Notes: generated from the sequence alone by a model not told the origin. A stretch of DNA of 64,000 nucleotides from an uncultured Litoreibacter sp. (GCA_947494435.1 CANLUY010000002.1:1116001-1180000), one strand, 5' to 3'; positions 1-9,143 are shown, numbered from the stretch's first letter. A program made the numbers and translations.

Positions 1-1
1 A

Positions 2-244
2 GATCAACAAGCCGCTTTGATGGACGCAGCGGCCAAAGCAGAGGCCTTCTACCTCGAAGAAGCCAAAAAGCAGGATGCCGCCTCAGAGAAAGTGTTCCGT
101 GACGCAGGCGTTGAGATCGCAACAATGACCCAAGACGACTTTGAAGCGTGGCGCGCGCTAGCGCAGGAAACATCCTACAAGAAGTTCATCGAAGACGTCT
201 CTGACGGGCAAGAGCTTCTCGATATGGCCTTGGCCGTCGAATAA
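2..244 (+). CDS. TRAP transporter solute-binding protein, C-terminal fragment
   Basis: The reading frame is open at the left edge and ends with TAA; only the last 80 residues are present, so the start lies outside the window. The helical, Lys/Glu/Ala-rich tail (FYLEEAKKQ..., then EAWRALAQETSYKKF) is typical of the C-terminal end of DctP-family periplasmic solute-binding proteins. The DctQ and DctM membrane subunits follow directly, which supports the call. Given the malonate genes downstream, the ligand is inferred to be malonate or a related dicarboxylate. The sequence here does not show the ligand site. Confidence 0.85.
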   Translation, partial: DQQAALMDAAAKAEAFYLEEAKKQDAASEKVFRDAGVEIATMTQDDFEAWRALAQETSYKKFIEDVSDGQELLDMALAVE

Positions 245-304
245 GCCTTCGGGAAGGCTGCTGGCAAAGCGGCCTTCCACACTGATCCCAAAAGGAATTT
301 CCAG

Positions 305-853
305 ATGGCTGGCCAAAGCTCAGCTGCCTCAGCGCAAACGGGTAAGAACCCCTTCCTGCGATCTGTGGCTGCTCTTTCAACTGTCGCCGGGTGGTGTTCA
401 GCCGCGATGATCGTGGCCGCCGTGGCAATCACTTGCCAAATGATCTTTATTCGTTTCATTTTGAACGGATCTACGATCTGGCAAACGGAAGCAGTGATCT
501 ACCTCGCCATCGCAGCGACGCTTGTGGGGCTACCCTACGTGCAACTGCTGCGAGGCCATGTGAACGTCGATCTCATCCCCCTCGCCCTGCCCCCAAAAGG
601 TCGGTTCGCCTTGGCGCTTTTCACGCTCAGCCTGTCTATCCTCATGGTCGGCGTTGTGTTGTGGTACGGATACGAATTCTGGCACCTCGCATATGAACGC
701 AACTGGAAATCTGACACCGTTTGGGGTGTTCGCCTTTGGATCCCATATGCGGCCCTGCCAATAGGTTTCGCCCTCTTCCTACTGCAACTGATTGCCGATC
801 TTGTCGCCGTCATCCTGAGAATTGATACGCCCTTCGGGTTGGAGGAGAGCTGA
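305..853 (+). CDS. TRAP transporter small permease (DctQ)
   Basis: A 182-residue membrane protein with about four hydrophobic segments (roughly residues 30-52, 62-82, 97-120 and 141-165), the usual size and topology for DctQ. It pairs with the large subunit to form the sodium-driven TRAP importer in the inner membrane. The start ATG follows an AAAGGAAT ribosome site. It sits between the DctP end and DctM and its stop overlaps the next start (TGATGG), implying translational coupling. Family assignment is firm; the substrate is inferred from the operon. Confidence 0.92.
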   Translation: MAGQSSAASAQTGKNPFLRSVAALSTVAGWCSAAMIVAAVAITCQMIFIRFILNGSTIWQTEAVIYLAIAATLVGLPYVQLLRGHVNVDLIPLALPPKGRFALALFTLSLSILMVGVVLWYGYEFWHLAYERNWKSDTVWGVRLWIPYAALPIGFALFLLQLIADLVAVILRIDTPFGLEES

Positions 854-2169
854 TGGATCCTTTGACCCTCGGTGCCATCGTCGCTGTCTGCACAATCCTC
901 GTCTTGTTTTCCGGCGTCTCAGTCGGATTAGGCTTGCTCATCGTCTCAACCGGCTTTCTGTTGATCTTTGACGGGATGCGGTCCCTTGAACTGATCCCTG
1001 AAATCCTCTTCGGCAAACTCGATAATTTCGCGCTGCTTTCCATCCCGATGTTCATCATCATGGGGGCCTCCATCGCCTCCACACGCGCGGGCGCGGACCT
1101 CTACGAGGCGCTCGAACGCTGGCTGACCCGCGTACCAGGCGGACTTGTCATCTCGAACCTCGGGGCCTGTGCCTTATTCGCAGCCATGTCCGGCTCCAGC
1201 CCCGCAACTTGTGCCGCGATTGGCAAAATGGGCATCCCCGAAATGCGCAAACGCGGCTATCCCGACGGGGTGGCGGCGGGCTCCATCGCGGCAGGCGGGA
1301 CGCTGGGGATTTTGATCCCACCCTCCGTCACCATGATCGTTTACGGCATCGCGACGGAGACCTCGATCGGGCGCCTTTTCCTAGCCGGCGTCATTCCCGG
1401 TCTGCTGCTGGTCGGCTTGTTCATGGCGTGGTCGCTCTATTCAACATGGCAATCGGGCAATCGCGCATTGCTGACGGCGGGCAATTACAGCTGGAAAGAA
1501 AAGTTTGAAATCCTGCCCCGCGTGATCCCGTTCCTGCTGATCATCATTGGCGTGCTCTATGCGATGTATGGTGGCGTCGCGACACCGTCTGAGACCGCCG
1601 CAGTAGGCGCGTTGCTATGCCTTCTGATCGCGATGATCATCTACAAACTGTGGAACCCAAAGGACCTGTGGGTTGTCCTGCGCGACAGCACCAAAGAAAG
1701 CGTGATGATCCTTTTCATCATCGCGGCCGCTGGCGTGTTTTCCTACATGCTCTCAAGCCTTTTCATCACCCAATCCATCGCCGCATGGATCGGCACATTG
1801 GATGTAAATCCTTGGGTCCTGATGGGGGCCGTCAACATCTTCCTGCTGGTCGCGGGCTTCTTCCTACCACCCGTCGCCGTGATCTTGATGGCCGCCCCAA
1901 TCCTGCTGCCCATCATCACAACCGCAGGCTTTGACCCGATCTGGTTTGCCGTCATCCTTACAATCAACATGGAGATTGGCCTGATCTCCCCGCCCGTTGG
2001 ATTGAACCTCTATGTCATCAACGGGATTGCCCCTGATATCTCCCTGAAAACCATCTTAAAAGGCTCATTGCCCTTTGTCGGGTGCATGGTGCTGGCCATC
2101 ATATTACTCTGCATTTTCCCCGGCTTGGCAACATGGTTGCCCGACACAGTAATGGGCGTGGCAAGATGA
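853..2169 (+). CDS. TRAP transporter large permease (DctM)
   Basis: A 438-residue polytopic protein of the DctM/ion transporter superfamily with a dozen or so hydrophobic segments. Family hallmarks are visible: MFIIMGASIAS near residue 60, the FAAMSGSSPATCAAIG stretch near residue 100, a GGTLGILIPPSV re-entrant-type motif near residue 150, and LISPPVGLNLYV near the end. It forms the translocation channel of the TRAP importer. Its TGA overlaps the ATG of the malonyl-CoA decarboxylase gene in an ATGA junction (2166-2169), so uptake and catabolism genes are coupled. Confidence 0.95.
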   Translation: MDPLTLGAIVAVCTILVLFSGVSVGLGLLIVSTGFLLIFDGMRSLELIPEILFGKLDNFALLSIPMFIIMGASIASTRAGADLYEALERWLTRVPGGLVISNLGACALFAAMSGSSPATCAAIGKMGIPEMRKRGYPDGVAAGSIAAGGTLGILIPPSVTMIVYGIATETSIGRLFLAGVIPGLLLVGLFMAWSLYSTWQSGNRALLTAGNYSWKEKFEILPRVIPFLLIIIGVLYAMYGGVATPSETAAVGALLCLLIAMIIYKLWNPKDLWVVLRDSTKESVMILFIIAAAGVFSYMLSSLFITQSIAAWIGTLDVNPWVLMGAVNIFLLVAGFFLPPVAVILMAAPILLPIITTAGFDPIWFAVILTINMEIGLISPPVGLNLYVINGIAPDISLKTILKGSLPFVGCMVLAIILLCIFPGLATWLPDTVMGVAR

Positions 2170-3404
2170 GCTTCGTCGGCGGCCTGATCTCCACGGTTTT
2201 TGAACGCAGGTTTCGCAATGCCCTAACCGATGAGGCTGATAGCCGGAACACGACAGAGCTTGTATTGGACCTTCTGGGCAGTCACGGCGAGGTTTCCGGT
2301 GGGGCCATGGCCCGCGTTATTCTCGATCGCTACGCCGGAATGGGTGACGCCGAGAAACTCCCATTTTTTCAGTTCATTATGCATGAACTTGAGATTGACG
2401 CCGACACTGTCATCGCAGCCCTCTCAGCCTATAAGAGTGACCCAACCAAAGCCAATTACCAGCGCTTTGCCGCAGCAAGTGAGCCGAAACGGCAAGAAGT
2501 TATGCGCAGGTTGAACCAACTCCCCGGCGCGACGGGGGCTTTGGTGGCCATGCGCAGCGATCTGTTGCGCCTCATGCAAGACCATCCCGACCTGCAACCC
2601 CTTGATGTCGATATGAAGCACTTGTTTTCATCGTGGTTCAATCGCGGGTTTCTCGTGCTCAACCCGATAAGCTGGAGCAGTCCCGCCGATGTTCTGGCCA
2701 AGATCATCGCATATGAGGCCGTGCACGCCATAGAGAGCTGGAACGATCTCAGACGCAGGTTGGAACCATCTGACCGCAGGTGTTTCGCTTACTTCCATCC
2801 TGCCATGCCGCAAGAACCCCTGATCTTCGTAGAGGTCGCGTTGACCCGGGGTATCCCGAACTCGATCCAGACAGTGCTGGCGGATGAAAGGACGGAGATT
2901 GACGCAGAAGACGCCGATACTGCTGTGTTCTATTCTATCTCCAACTGTCAGACCGGTCTGGCTGGCATTTCCTTCGGCAACTCGCTGATCAAACAGGTTG
3001 TCGCAGATCTGTCCCGCGATCTGCCTGCGCTCGCAAACTTCGTCACACTCTCCCCCATCCCCGGCCTCAACAGATGGCTTGAAACATCAGGCCCGAATGT
3101 TGCAAGTGACGGGAATGAAGCAGCCCTCGCCGCACATTACCTTCTGCATGCCAAACGCAAGGATGACATGCCCGTTGATCCTGTTGCCCGGTTTCATCTC
3201 GGAAACGGCGCGATGATCCACGCGGTCCACGCAGACGCGGATGTCTCACCAAACGGACTGGCCCAATCGAGCGGGGCCATGGTCAATTACCTTTATAACC
3301 TGTCCGAAATAGCGAAGAACCATGAGCAGTTTGTGACAGAGAAGACGGTCATTGCATCGCCCGAGGTCCGCGCGCTTGGGACAAGACTCATGGCTGAAAC
3401 GTGA
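2166..3404 (+). CDS. matA: malonyl-CoA decarboxylase
   Basis: The 412-residue product matches malonyl-CoA decarboxylase, which converts malonyl-CoA to acetyl-CoA and CO2. The N-terminal third is helical; the C-terminal catalytic part has the conserved stretch FYSISNCQTGLAGISFGNSL near residues 256-275, followed by the SPIPGLNRW motif near 298. The ATG at 2166 gives the ATGA overlap with dctM; an in-frame upstream ATG inside dctM is unlikely. Together with the acyl-CoA synthetase downstream it forms the activation-decarboxylation route for imported malonate. The symbol follows the rhizobial matAB naming. Confidence 0.93.
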   Translation: MSFVGGLISTVFERRFRNALTDEADSRNTTELVLDLLGSHGEVSGGAMARVILDRYAGMGDAEKLPFFQFIMHELEIDADTVIAALSAYKSDPTKANYQRFAAASEPKRQEVMRRLNQLPGATGALVAMRSDLLRLMQDHPDLQPLDVDMKHLFSSWFNRGFLVLNPISWSSPADVLAKIIAYEAVHAIESWNDLRRRLEPSDRRCFAYFHPAMPQEPLIFVEVALTRGIPNSIQTVLADERTEIDAEDADTAVFYSISNCQTGLAGISFGNSLIKQVVADLSRDLPALANFVTLSPIPGLNRWLETSGPNVASDGNEAALAAHYLLHAKRKDDMPVDPVARFHLGNGAMIHAVHADADVSPNGLAQSSGAMVNYLYNLSEIAKNHEQFVTEKTVIASPEVRALGTRLMAET

Positions 3405-3414
3405 GGGACCAGCG

Positions 3415-4929
3415 ATGACAAACCCGCTCTATGATACATTATTCGGCCGCTACGCGGGTCAGGATAGCGTGTTTTTGCACTTGCCCGATGGACGAACCTG
3501 GACCCATGCCGCCTTCGTCAACCTTGCTGCACAATATGCGGGCCTGCTGAACGCGTTTGGCCTGACAGCTGGCGATAGGCTGGCCGTTCAAATCCCCAAA
3601 TCTCCCGAAGCCCTCGCAGTCTATGCAGCTTGCGTGCAGGCGGGCATCGTGTTCTTGCCCCTCAACACCGCCTACACTCCTGATGAAGTCAGCTATTTCG
3701 TTGAGAACAGCGGCGCAGGTGTGGTTTTGTGCGACCCCGCTCGCGAAGGCGCCCTACGCCCCATCGCGGATCAGTTCGGCGCACAGCTCGAAACGCTGGG
3801 CGACGAAGGCAATGGCACCTTCGCTGATAAAGCTACCAGAATGCCCGCCGTCCATCCGACGGTAGAGCGCACCTCAGACGACCTCGCCGCGTTCCTCTAT
3901 ACATCCGGCACAACAGGCCGCTCCAAAGGCGCAATGCTCACGCAAGAGAACCTGCTGTCAAACGCACGCACGCTCACAGCGGCGTGGCATTTCACGGCCG
4001 ATGACGTTCTGCTTCACGCCTTGCCGATCTTTCACACCCATGGGCTGTTTGTCGGCACCAACATCACCCTGCTCGCAGGTGGGCAAATGGTCTTTTTGCC
4101 GAAATTCGACATCGACGCGCTCCTCACCCATATGCCCAAATCCACGACGATGATGGGCGTGCCGACCTTCTATACCCGATTGCTCAGCGATCCCCGTTTC
4201 ACAAAGGAACTGACAGCGCATATGCGTCTGTTCATTTCTGGCAGCGCCCCACTCTTGGCAGAGACGCACGTACAGTTCGAAAAACGCACCGGCCACCGCA
4301 TCCTCGAACGCTACGGGATGACGGAAACCAACATGAACACATCCAACCCCTATGACGGCGAGCGACGCGCGGGTACGGTTGGCTTTCCCTTATCCGGCAC
4401 CGAGGTAAAAATCACCGACAGCAAATCAGGCACAACCTTACCTGATGGTGAAATTGGCCAAATCGAGGTGCGCGGCCCCAATGTGTTCAAAGGCTATTGG
4501 CAAATGCCGGAGAAAACCGCAGAAGAATTGCGCGACGACGGTTTCTTCATAACTGGCGATCTCGGGAGATTCGACGAGGACGGCTACCTGCATATCGTCG
4601 GGCGCAACAAAGATCTCATTATTTCCGGCGGTTACAACATCTATCCGAAGGAGATTGAGCTCCTTCTTGACGAAGTCGATGGCGTGATGGAAAGCGCTGT
4701 GATCGGCGTGCCGCACGCTGATTTTGGCGAAACAGTCGTGGCCATCCTCGTGCCTGAAAACGGCGCTCAACTTGATCTCGACGCAGTTGCTTCAGAAATC
4801 AAACCCTCGCTTGCACGGTTCAAGCAGCCTCAAAAGCTGGTCACCCTGTCGGAGCTCCCCCGCAACACGATGGGCAAAGTCCAGAAAAACGCCCTCAGGG
4901 CGCAGTTCGCCGACAGCGTTCCGGCCTAA
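3415..4929 (+). CDS. matB: malonyl-CoA synthetase
   Basis: A 504-residue AMP-forming acyl-CoA synthetase (ANL superfamily). It shows the P-loop motif YTSGTTGRSKGAM near residue 162, the ERYGMTETNM motif near 300, the GDLGRFDEDGYL hinge region near 380, SGGYNIYPKEIE near 405 and the C-terminal PRNTMGKVQKN containing the catalytic lysine near 489. The start at 3415 is preceded by GAGGGA 7 nt upstream; longer in-frame versions run into the previous gene. The substrate, malonate, is inferred from the adjoining malonyl-CoA decarboxylase and overall resemblance to MatB. Confidence 0.9.
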   Translation: MTNPLYDTLFGRYAGQDSVFLHLPDGRTWTHAAFVNLAAQYAGLLNAFGLTAGDRLAVQIPKSPEALAVYAACVQAGIVFLPLNTAYTPDEVSYFVENSGAGVVLCDPAREGALRPIADQFGAQLETLGDEGNGTFADKATRMPAVHPTVERTSDDLAAFLYTSGTTGRSKGAMLTQENLLSNARTLTAAWHFTADDVLLHALPIFHTHGLFVGTNITLLAGGQMVFLPKFDIDALLTHMPKSTTMMGVPTFYTRLLSDPRFTKELTAHMRLFISGSAPLLAETHVQFEKRTGHRILERYGMTETNMNTSNPYDGERRAGTVGFPLSGTEVKITDSKSGTTLPDGEIGQIEVRGPNVFKGYWQMPEKTAEELRDDGFFITGDLGRFDEDGYLHIVGRNKDLIISGGYNIYPKEIELLLDEVDGVMESAVIGVPHADFGETVVAILVPENGAQLDLDAVASEIKPSLARFKQPQKLVTLSELPRNTMGKVQKNALRAQFADSVPA

Positions 4930-4970
4930 ATTAGCTGCGTTATTGAGGGGGATATGAAGCCATCGCGAGG

Positions 4971-5060
4971 TGGCGGAGGAGGTGGGATTCGAACCCACGG
5001 TAGACTTTCACCTACGTCGGTTTTCAAGACCGGTGCATTCAACCACTCTGCCACTCCTCC
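4971..5060 (-). tRNA. tRNA-Ser (anticodon TGA)
   Basis: The minus strand folds as a class II tRNA: acceptor GGAGGAG (5054-5060) pairs with CTCCTCC (4975-4981), discriminator G, and an encoded CCA (4971-4973). The anticodon stem carries CTTGAAA, giving anticodon TGA, and there is a long variable arm as expected for serine. The T-loop GTTCGAATC is intact. It stands alone between two rightward operons, with no integrase nearby. Confidence 0.97.
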
Positions 5061-5120
5061 GACTTGGCGGGGTGTAACGGGCAAAATCCGATTCTGGAAG
5101 CACGAAAGCGCCCATCACAC

Positions 5121-5132
5121 TGTTGTACAACA
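5121..5132. repeat. 12-bp perfect palindrome TGTTGTACAACA
   Basis: A perfect dyad in the gap between tRNA-Ser and the SPOR lipoprotein gene. Its core TTGTACAA also occurs twice in the inverted repeat at 46335-46383. It could be an operator for either flanking gene, but a 12-bp palindrome may also occur by chance. The rest of the gap (5061-5297) holds a small hairpin CCGCAG-AAAT-CTGCGG at 5240-5255 and nothing else I can name. Confidence 0.35.
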
Positions 5133-5297
5133 CACGCCGTTTTTTGCCGAAACCCGCCTCGGAGGCTTTGCAAAACAAGTGCAAATCCTTAAAGTGCCGG
5201 ACAAGGTAAGGACCATAAGGTCTGACGGGTCAGGTAAAACCGCAGAAATCTGCGGAAAAAGATGCGTGGTGAACGCACGACAAGAGGGGCTAAACTC

Positions 5298-6206
5298 ATG
5301 GAAATTTCAGGCAAAAAGCCGGTATCAACTCGGATTGCGCTATTGCTTAGCACAAGCATTTTGTTGGCAGGTTGTGAAGGCGGACCGGGGCTCGGTCTCG
5401 ATTTCCTGAAGAAAAAGCCGGAAGCGGAAACCTCCACAAGCGCGGACCTTGCGGTCGCCGGCACCGGGACTGAGCGTGATGTCGAGGCCCCTGAAGTTTT
5501 CTCCGTCAATGAAAAAGCACTGTGGGACGGACGCCCGTCCTTGGGAGGCGTTTGGGTCGCCTATCCCGGCGTCAAAGATCCAGAGCGGGTGCTGGTGCGC
5601 AACGAAGCGAATGGCAAATTTGTCATCGGCGCTTTGTTCCGCCGCGAACGCGACAACCCGGGACCCAAACTGCAAATGAGTTCTGACGCAGCTGCCGAAC
5701 TTGGCATGTTGGCGGGCCAACCTGTGACGGTAAGTGTCGTGGCACTGCGCAAGGAAATCGTTGAGGCCCCGCAGGACATCCCATTGCCGGGCGCAGGGGA
5801 AGCCATCGACAGCACGTTGCCACCTGCTTCAGATATCGAAGCTAGCACTCTTGATCCGGTCGCGACAGCCACTGCAGCCCTCGACCGCGTTGAAGAGCCA
5901 GCGGCGGCCACACCTGCTGCAGCCCCTGCCCCAAAACCTGTCAAACCTGCTCCGGTCCGCCAGTCTTCGTCGCTGTCAAAGCCCTTCATCCAAATCGGTA
6001 TCTTCTCGCTGAAGGAAAACGCGGATAACACGGCAACATCGCTGAAAGGTGTTGGCGTCCTGCCCGTGGTGAAAGAACAGTCGAGCAAGGGCAAGAAATT
6101 CTACCGCGTCCTCGTGGGGCCAGCAGGCACCAGCTCTGAACGCGGCACACTTTTGAAGAAAGTTAAAGATCTGGGCTTCAACGACGCCTATTTCGTTTCA
6201 AACTAA
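5298..6206 (+). CDS. SPOR-domain lipoprotein, RlpA-like
   Basis: A 302-residue envelope protein. The first 26 residues form a lipoprotein signal ending in LLAGC (lipidated Cys26). Residues about 85-155 resemble the second half of a double-psi beta-barrel as in RlpA (VRNEANGKFV..., SSDAAAELGMLAGQPV), but the half that carries the RlpA catalytic residues is not recognisable. A Pro/Ala linker leads to a C-terminal SPOR domain (about 225-302), which binds denuded septal peptidoglycan. The ATG at 5298 is chosen because it begins the signal peptide. It is followed by a DD-carboxypeptidase gene, so a role in cell-wall remodelling at division sites is inferred. Confidence 0.85.
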   Translation: MEISGKKPVSTRIALLLSTSILLAGCEGGPGLGLDFLKKKPEAETSTSADLAVAGTGTERDVEAPEVFSVNEKALWDGRPSLGGVWVAYPGVKDPERVLVRNEANGKFVIGALFRRERDNPGPKLQMSSDAAAELGMLAGQPVTVSVVALRKEIVEAPQDIPLPGAGEAIDSTLPPASDIEASTLDPVATATAALDRVEEPAAATPAAAPAPKPVKPAPVRQSSSLSKPFIQIGIFSLKENADNTATSLKGVGVLPVVKEQSSKGKKFYRVLVGPAGTSSERGTLLKKVKDLGFNDAYFVSN

Positions 6207-6228
6207 CTGCCACAAGGAGCTTCCATTC

Positions 6229-7395
6229 GTGATCCGCGCTGCCACGCTTCTCGCCGCTCTTCTCATTGCCCTGCCCGCATGGGCTTTTGACACGCCCGCT
6301 AAATCGGCGATCGTCTTTGACGTGGGCACCGATCAGACCTTGATGGAAAAGAATGCGGATATGGCCCTGCCTCCCGCATCCATGTCCAAGCTGATGACGC
6401 TGAATATGGTATTCGAAGCGCTGGATGACGGGCGCTTGTCGCTGGATGAAACGGTCCCCGTGTCCAGTCATTCCGCAACCTATGGCGGCTCCACGATGTT
6501 TCTGGAAACCAAAGACCGCCCCACCGTTGAGGAGCTGATCCGAGGTGTCATCGTCCTCTCTGGCAATGACGCAAGCTCAGTTCTTGGCGAACGCTTGTCC
6601 CCTGACGGATCAGAGGCCGGATTTGCCCGCCTTATGACCGCCCGCGCGCAGGAGTTGGGCATGACGAATTCGACCTTTGCCAACTCAAACGGCTGGCCTG
6701 CTGCCGGGCACCGCATGTCGATGCGCGATCTTGCAATCCTTGGGAAACGCCTGGTCACGAAGTTCCCGCAATATTACGGCTATTTCGCTGAGACAGAGTT
6801 CCAATACGAGGACAGCCCCATCGCCAACCGCTTCAACCGTAACCCTTTGTTGAAACTCAACATCGGCGCAGACGGTTTGAAAACAGGCCACACGCAAGAA
6901 GCGGGCTATGGCCTTGTAGGCTCCGCCATTCAAAACGGACGCCGGATCATCTTCGTCTTCTCCGGCCTCGACACTGAAGCGCAACGCGCCAACGAGGCGG
7001 AGCGGATCACGAACTGGGCTTTCAACCAATTTGTCGAACGTCAGCTCTTTGAAAAAGGCGTCCCCTTGACCAAAGCTGAAGTCTGGATGGGCGAAGCAGC
7101 AAATGTGAACATGGCAACCACCACGGATGTGAAAGCCTTGATCCCTGTTCTCGGCCGCGACGGCGTCAAAGCCAAGATCACATATCAAGGCCCGCTGGAG
7201 GCCCCGATTGAAGCGGGTCAGAAAGTTGCCGATTTGATCGTCACCGTCCCCGGTTTTGCAGATGTCACCCACCCGCTTGTGGCCACCGAAACCGTACCAG
7301 CCGGCGGCTTTGTCGTCCGTGTGCGCACGGCCGCAACCGTTTTGTTTCGGCAACTAACCGGACGCCTCCAAACCCAAGCTGCGACGCTGTTCTAA
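6229..7395 (+). CDS. dacC: D-alanyl-D-alanine carboxypeptidase (PBP5/6 family)
   Basis: A 388-residue penicillin-binding protein that trims the terminal D-Ala of peptidoglycan pentapeptides. It starts at GTG after an AAGGAG site and has a signal peptide cut after about residue 19. The three active-site motifs are present: SMSK (Ser51, Lys54), SGN (111-113) and KTG (218-220). The C-terminal beta-domain and a final amphipathic stretch (about 370-385) fit membrane anchoring as in PBP5. It lies downstream of the SPOR lipoprotein and its stop directly abuts tmk. The paralogue letter is a guess. Confidence 0.92.
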   Translation: MIRAATLLAALLIALPAWAFDTPAKSAIVFDVGTDQTLMEKNADMALPPASMSKLMTLNMVFEALDDGRLSLDETVPVSSHSATYGGSTMFLETKDRPTVEELIRGVIVLSGNDASSVLGERLSPDGSEAGFARLMTARAQELGMTNSTFANSNGWPAAGHRMSMRDLAILGKRLVTKFPQYYGYFAETEFQYEDSPIANRFNRNPLLKLNIGADGLKTGHTQEAGYGLVGSAIQNGRRIIFVFSGLDTEAQRANEAERITNWAFNQFVERQLFEKGVPLTKAEVWMGEAANVNMATTTDVKALIPVLGRDGVKAKITYQGPLEAPIEAGQKVADLIVTVPGFADVTHPLVATETVPAGGFVVRVRTAATVLFRQLTGRLQTQAATLF

Positions 7396-8004
7396 GTGTT
7401 CATTACATTTGAAGGTATAGACGGGTCGGGCAAATCGACCCAATCCCGCCTCTTGGCCGGAAAACTGGAAGCACAAGGTCACGAGGTCGTTTTGACACGC
7501 GAACCCGGTGGCTCTGACGGGGCGGAAGAGATCAGGCGCCTGCTCGTGGAGGGTGATCCCGACCGCTGGTCTGCGGAAACGGAAATTCTGCTCTTTACCG
7601 CCGCCAGACGTGATCACCTCGAACGCCGCATTCTGCCAAGTCTGGCCGAGGGCAAGATCGTCATCTCCGACCGGTTCGCGGACAGCACACGCGTATATCA
7701 AGGCGCGACACGGGGCGACCTGCGCGCAATGGTCGATAGCCTACACGCGCAGATGATCGGTAAAGAGCCCGACATGACACTCATCATCGACATGGATCCT
7801 GATAAAGCACTGGAACGCGGCCTCGCGCGCGACAGTGGTGAGGACCGGTTCGAAGAGTTTGGGGCAGAGTTCCAAAGCAAGCTGCGTCGCGGTTTCCTCA
7901 AGCTCGCCGAATACGAGCCGGAACGCTGCGTTGTCATCGACGGTACTCGCGGTGCGGATGAAGTAGGTGCAGACGTGCTCAGCGCCGTGCTAGACCGCCT
8001 GTAG
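7396..8004 (+). CDS. tmk: thymidylate kinase
   Basis: A 202-residue kinase that phosphorylates dTMP to dTDP. The P-loop GIDGSGKST (residues 7-15), the TREPGG motif near 35, the ISDRFADST motif near 94 and a C-terminal lid region are all visible. It begins with GTG immediately after the TAA of dacC, with no intergenic base, so its ribosome site lies inside the preceding gene. holB follows 12 nt after its stop, the common tmk-holB-tatD order. Confidence 0.97.
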   Translation: MFITFEGIDGSGKSTQSRLLAGKLEAQGHEVVLTREPGGSDGAEEIRRLLVEGDPDRWSAETEILLFTAARRDHLERRILPSLAEGKIVISDRFADSTRVYQGATRGDLRAMVDSLHAQMIGKEPDMTLIIDMDPDKALERGLARDSGEDRFEEFGAEFQSKLRRGFLKLAEYEPERCVVIDGTRGADEVGADVLSAVLDRL

Positions 8005-8016
8005 GAGGCCATTGGC

Positions 8017-9135
8017 ATGAGCGAGGATGACATCCCCCAAGCCGATCAGATCGACGGCGCACCGCACCCGCGCGAGACCGCCACTCTGATCGGACAAGCA
8101 GCTGCAGAAACAGGATTTCTGGACGCCTTCAACGGCGACAGACTGCATCATGCCTGGCTGATCACGGGCCCTAAAGGCGTCGGCAAAGCCACCCTCGCAT
8201 GGCGGATCGCACGCTTCTTGCTCGCAACACCCAAAGACGATGGCGGCATGTTTGCAGCCCCCACACCGGACACGCTCGACATTTCACCCGATCATCCCGT
8301 GAATGCCCGGATCGACGCGCTGTCCGAACCAAGCCTTTGCCTGCTGCGCCGAAGCTGGGACGAGAAAACCAAGAAGCTCAAAACGGTGATTTCGGTCGAT
8401 GATGTCCGTAAACTGAAAAGCTTCTTCTCCATGTCAAACCCCGATGGCGGCAGGCGCGTAGTGATCGTGGACGCCGCGGATGAGATGAATGTTGCAGCCG
8501 CCAACGCCCTGCTCAAAGTGCTTGAAGAGCCTCCAGCAGATTGCATCTTGCTTTTGGTCGCGCACCAACCGTCGCGTCTGTTGCCGACGATCCGCTCCCG
8601 CTGCCGCGAATTGCGCTGCACCCAACTCAGTGCCGATGACATGGCCCAAGCACTTACAGCGGCAGGGGCAGACGCCCAGCAATATGCAGTCGCCCTGTCC
8701 GAACTCTCCGGCGGCTCCGTCGGTGAAGCCCTGCGCTTGCTCAACCTCGACGGTCTTACACTTTACAAAGAGCTTATGTCGGTGATTGAGACCTTCCCCC
8801 GCCTTGACCGCTCCGCCGCAATCAAACTGGGTGAAAAAGCAGCCGCACGCGGTGCCGAAGGGCGCCTTGATCTTATGCTCCGCTTGTTCGATCTCGCGCT
8901 GTCCCGTCTGTCGCGCGCAGGCCTCGGCATGATCGACACGCAAGCAACGCAAGGCGAATTGCTGACCCTCGCACGCCTCTCGCCAGACGCAAACGCCGCG
9001 CGTGCTTGGGCAGAACTGGCCGCGACTTCGTCTGCGCGCGCGCGCCACGGACAAGCCGTCAACCTTGACCCCTCCTCCGTCATCCTAGATATGCTTTTCA
9101 CGATGAATACCGTGGCGGCGCGTACCGCCGCTTGA
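8017..9135 (+). CDS. holB: DNA polymerase III subunit delta'
   Basis: A 372-residue AAA+ clamp-loader subunit. The P-loop GPKGVGKAT sits at residues 51-59, the sensor region ANALLKVLEEPP near 160-171 and the SRC motif (RSRCRELRC) near 193. The region between P-loop and Walker B lacks the four-cysteine zinc module that E. coli delta' carries. It is coupled to tmk upstream, and tatD follows 8 nt after its stop. The family call is secure. Confidence 0.95.
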   Translation: MSEDDIPQADQIDGAPHPRETATLIGQAAAETGFLDAFNGDRLHHAWLITGPKGVGKATLAWRIARFLLATPKDDGGMFAAPTPDTLDISPDHPVNARIDALSEPSLCLLRRSWDEKTKKLKTVISVDDVRKLKSFFSMSNPDGGRRVVIVDAADEMNVAAANALLKVLEEPPADCILLLVAHQPSRLLPTIRSRCRELRCTQLSADDMAQALTAAGADAQQYAVALSELSGGSVGEALRLLNLDGLTLYKELMSVIETFPRLDRSAAIKLGEKAAARGAEGRLDLMLRLFDLALSRLSRAGLGMIDTQATQGELLTLARLSPDANAARAWAELAATSSARARHGQAVNLDPSSVILDMLFTMNTVAARTAA

Positions 9136-9143
9136 GGGGCAAA

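Noticed and set aside
4971-5060. tRNA-Ser as a phage or island attachment site
   Set aside because: No integrase, no repeated tRNA 3' end and no change in gene character on either side.
5240-5255. CCGCAG/CTGCGG hairpin upstream of the SPOR lipoprotein as a terminator
   Set aside because: Only a 6-bp stem and no gene close upstream on either strand that needs it.
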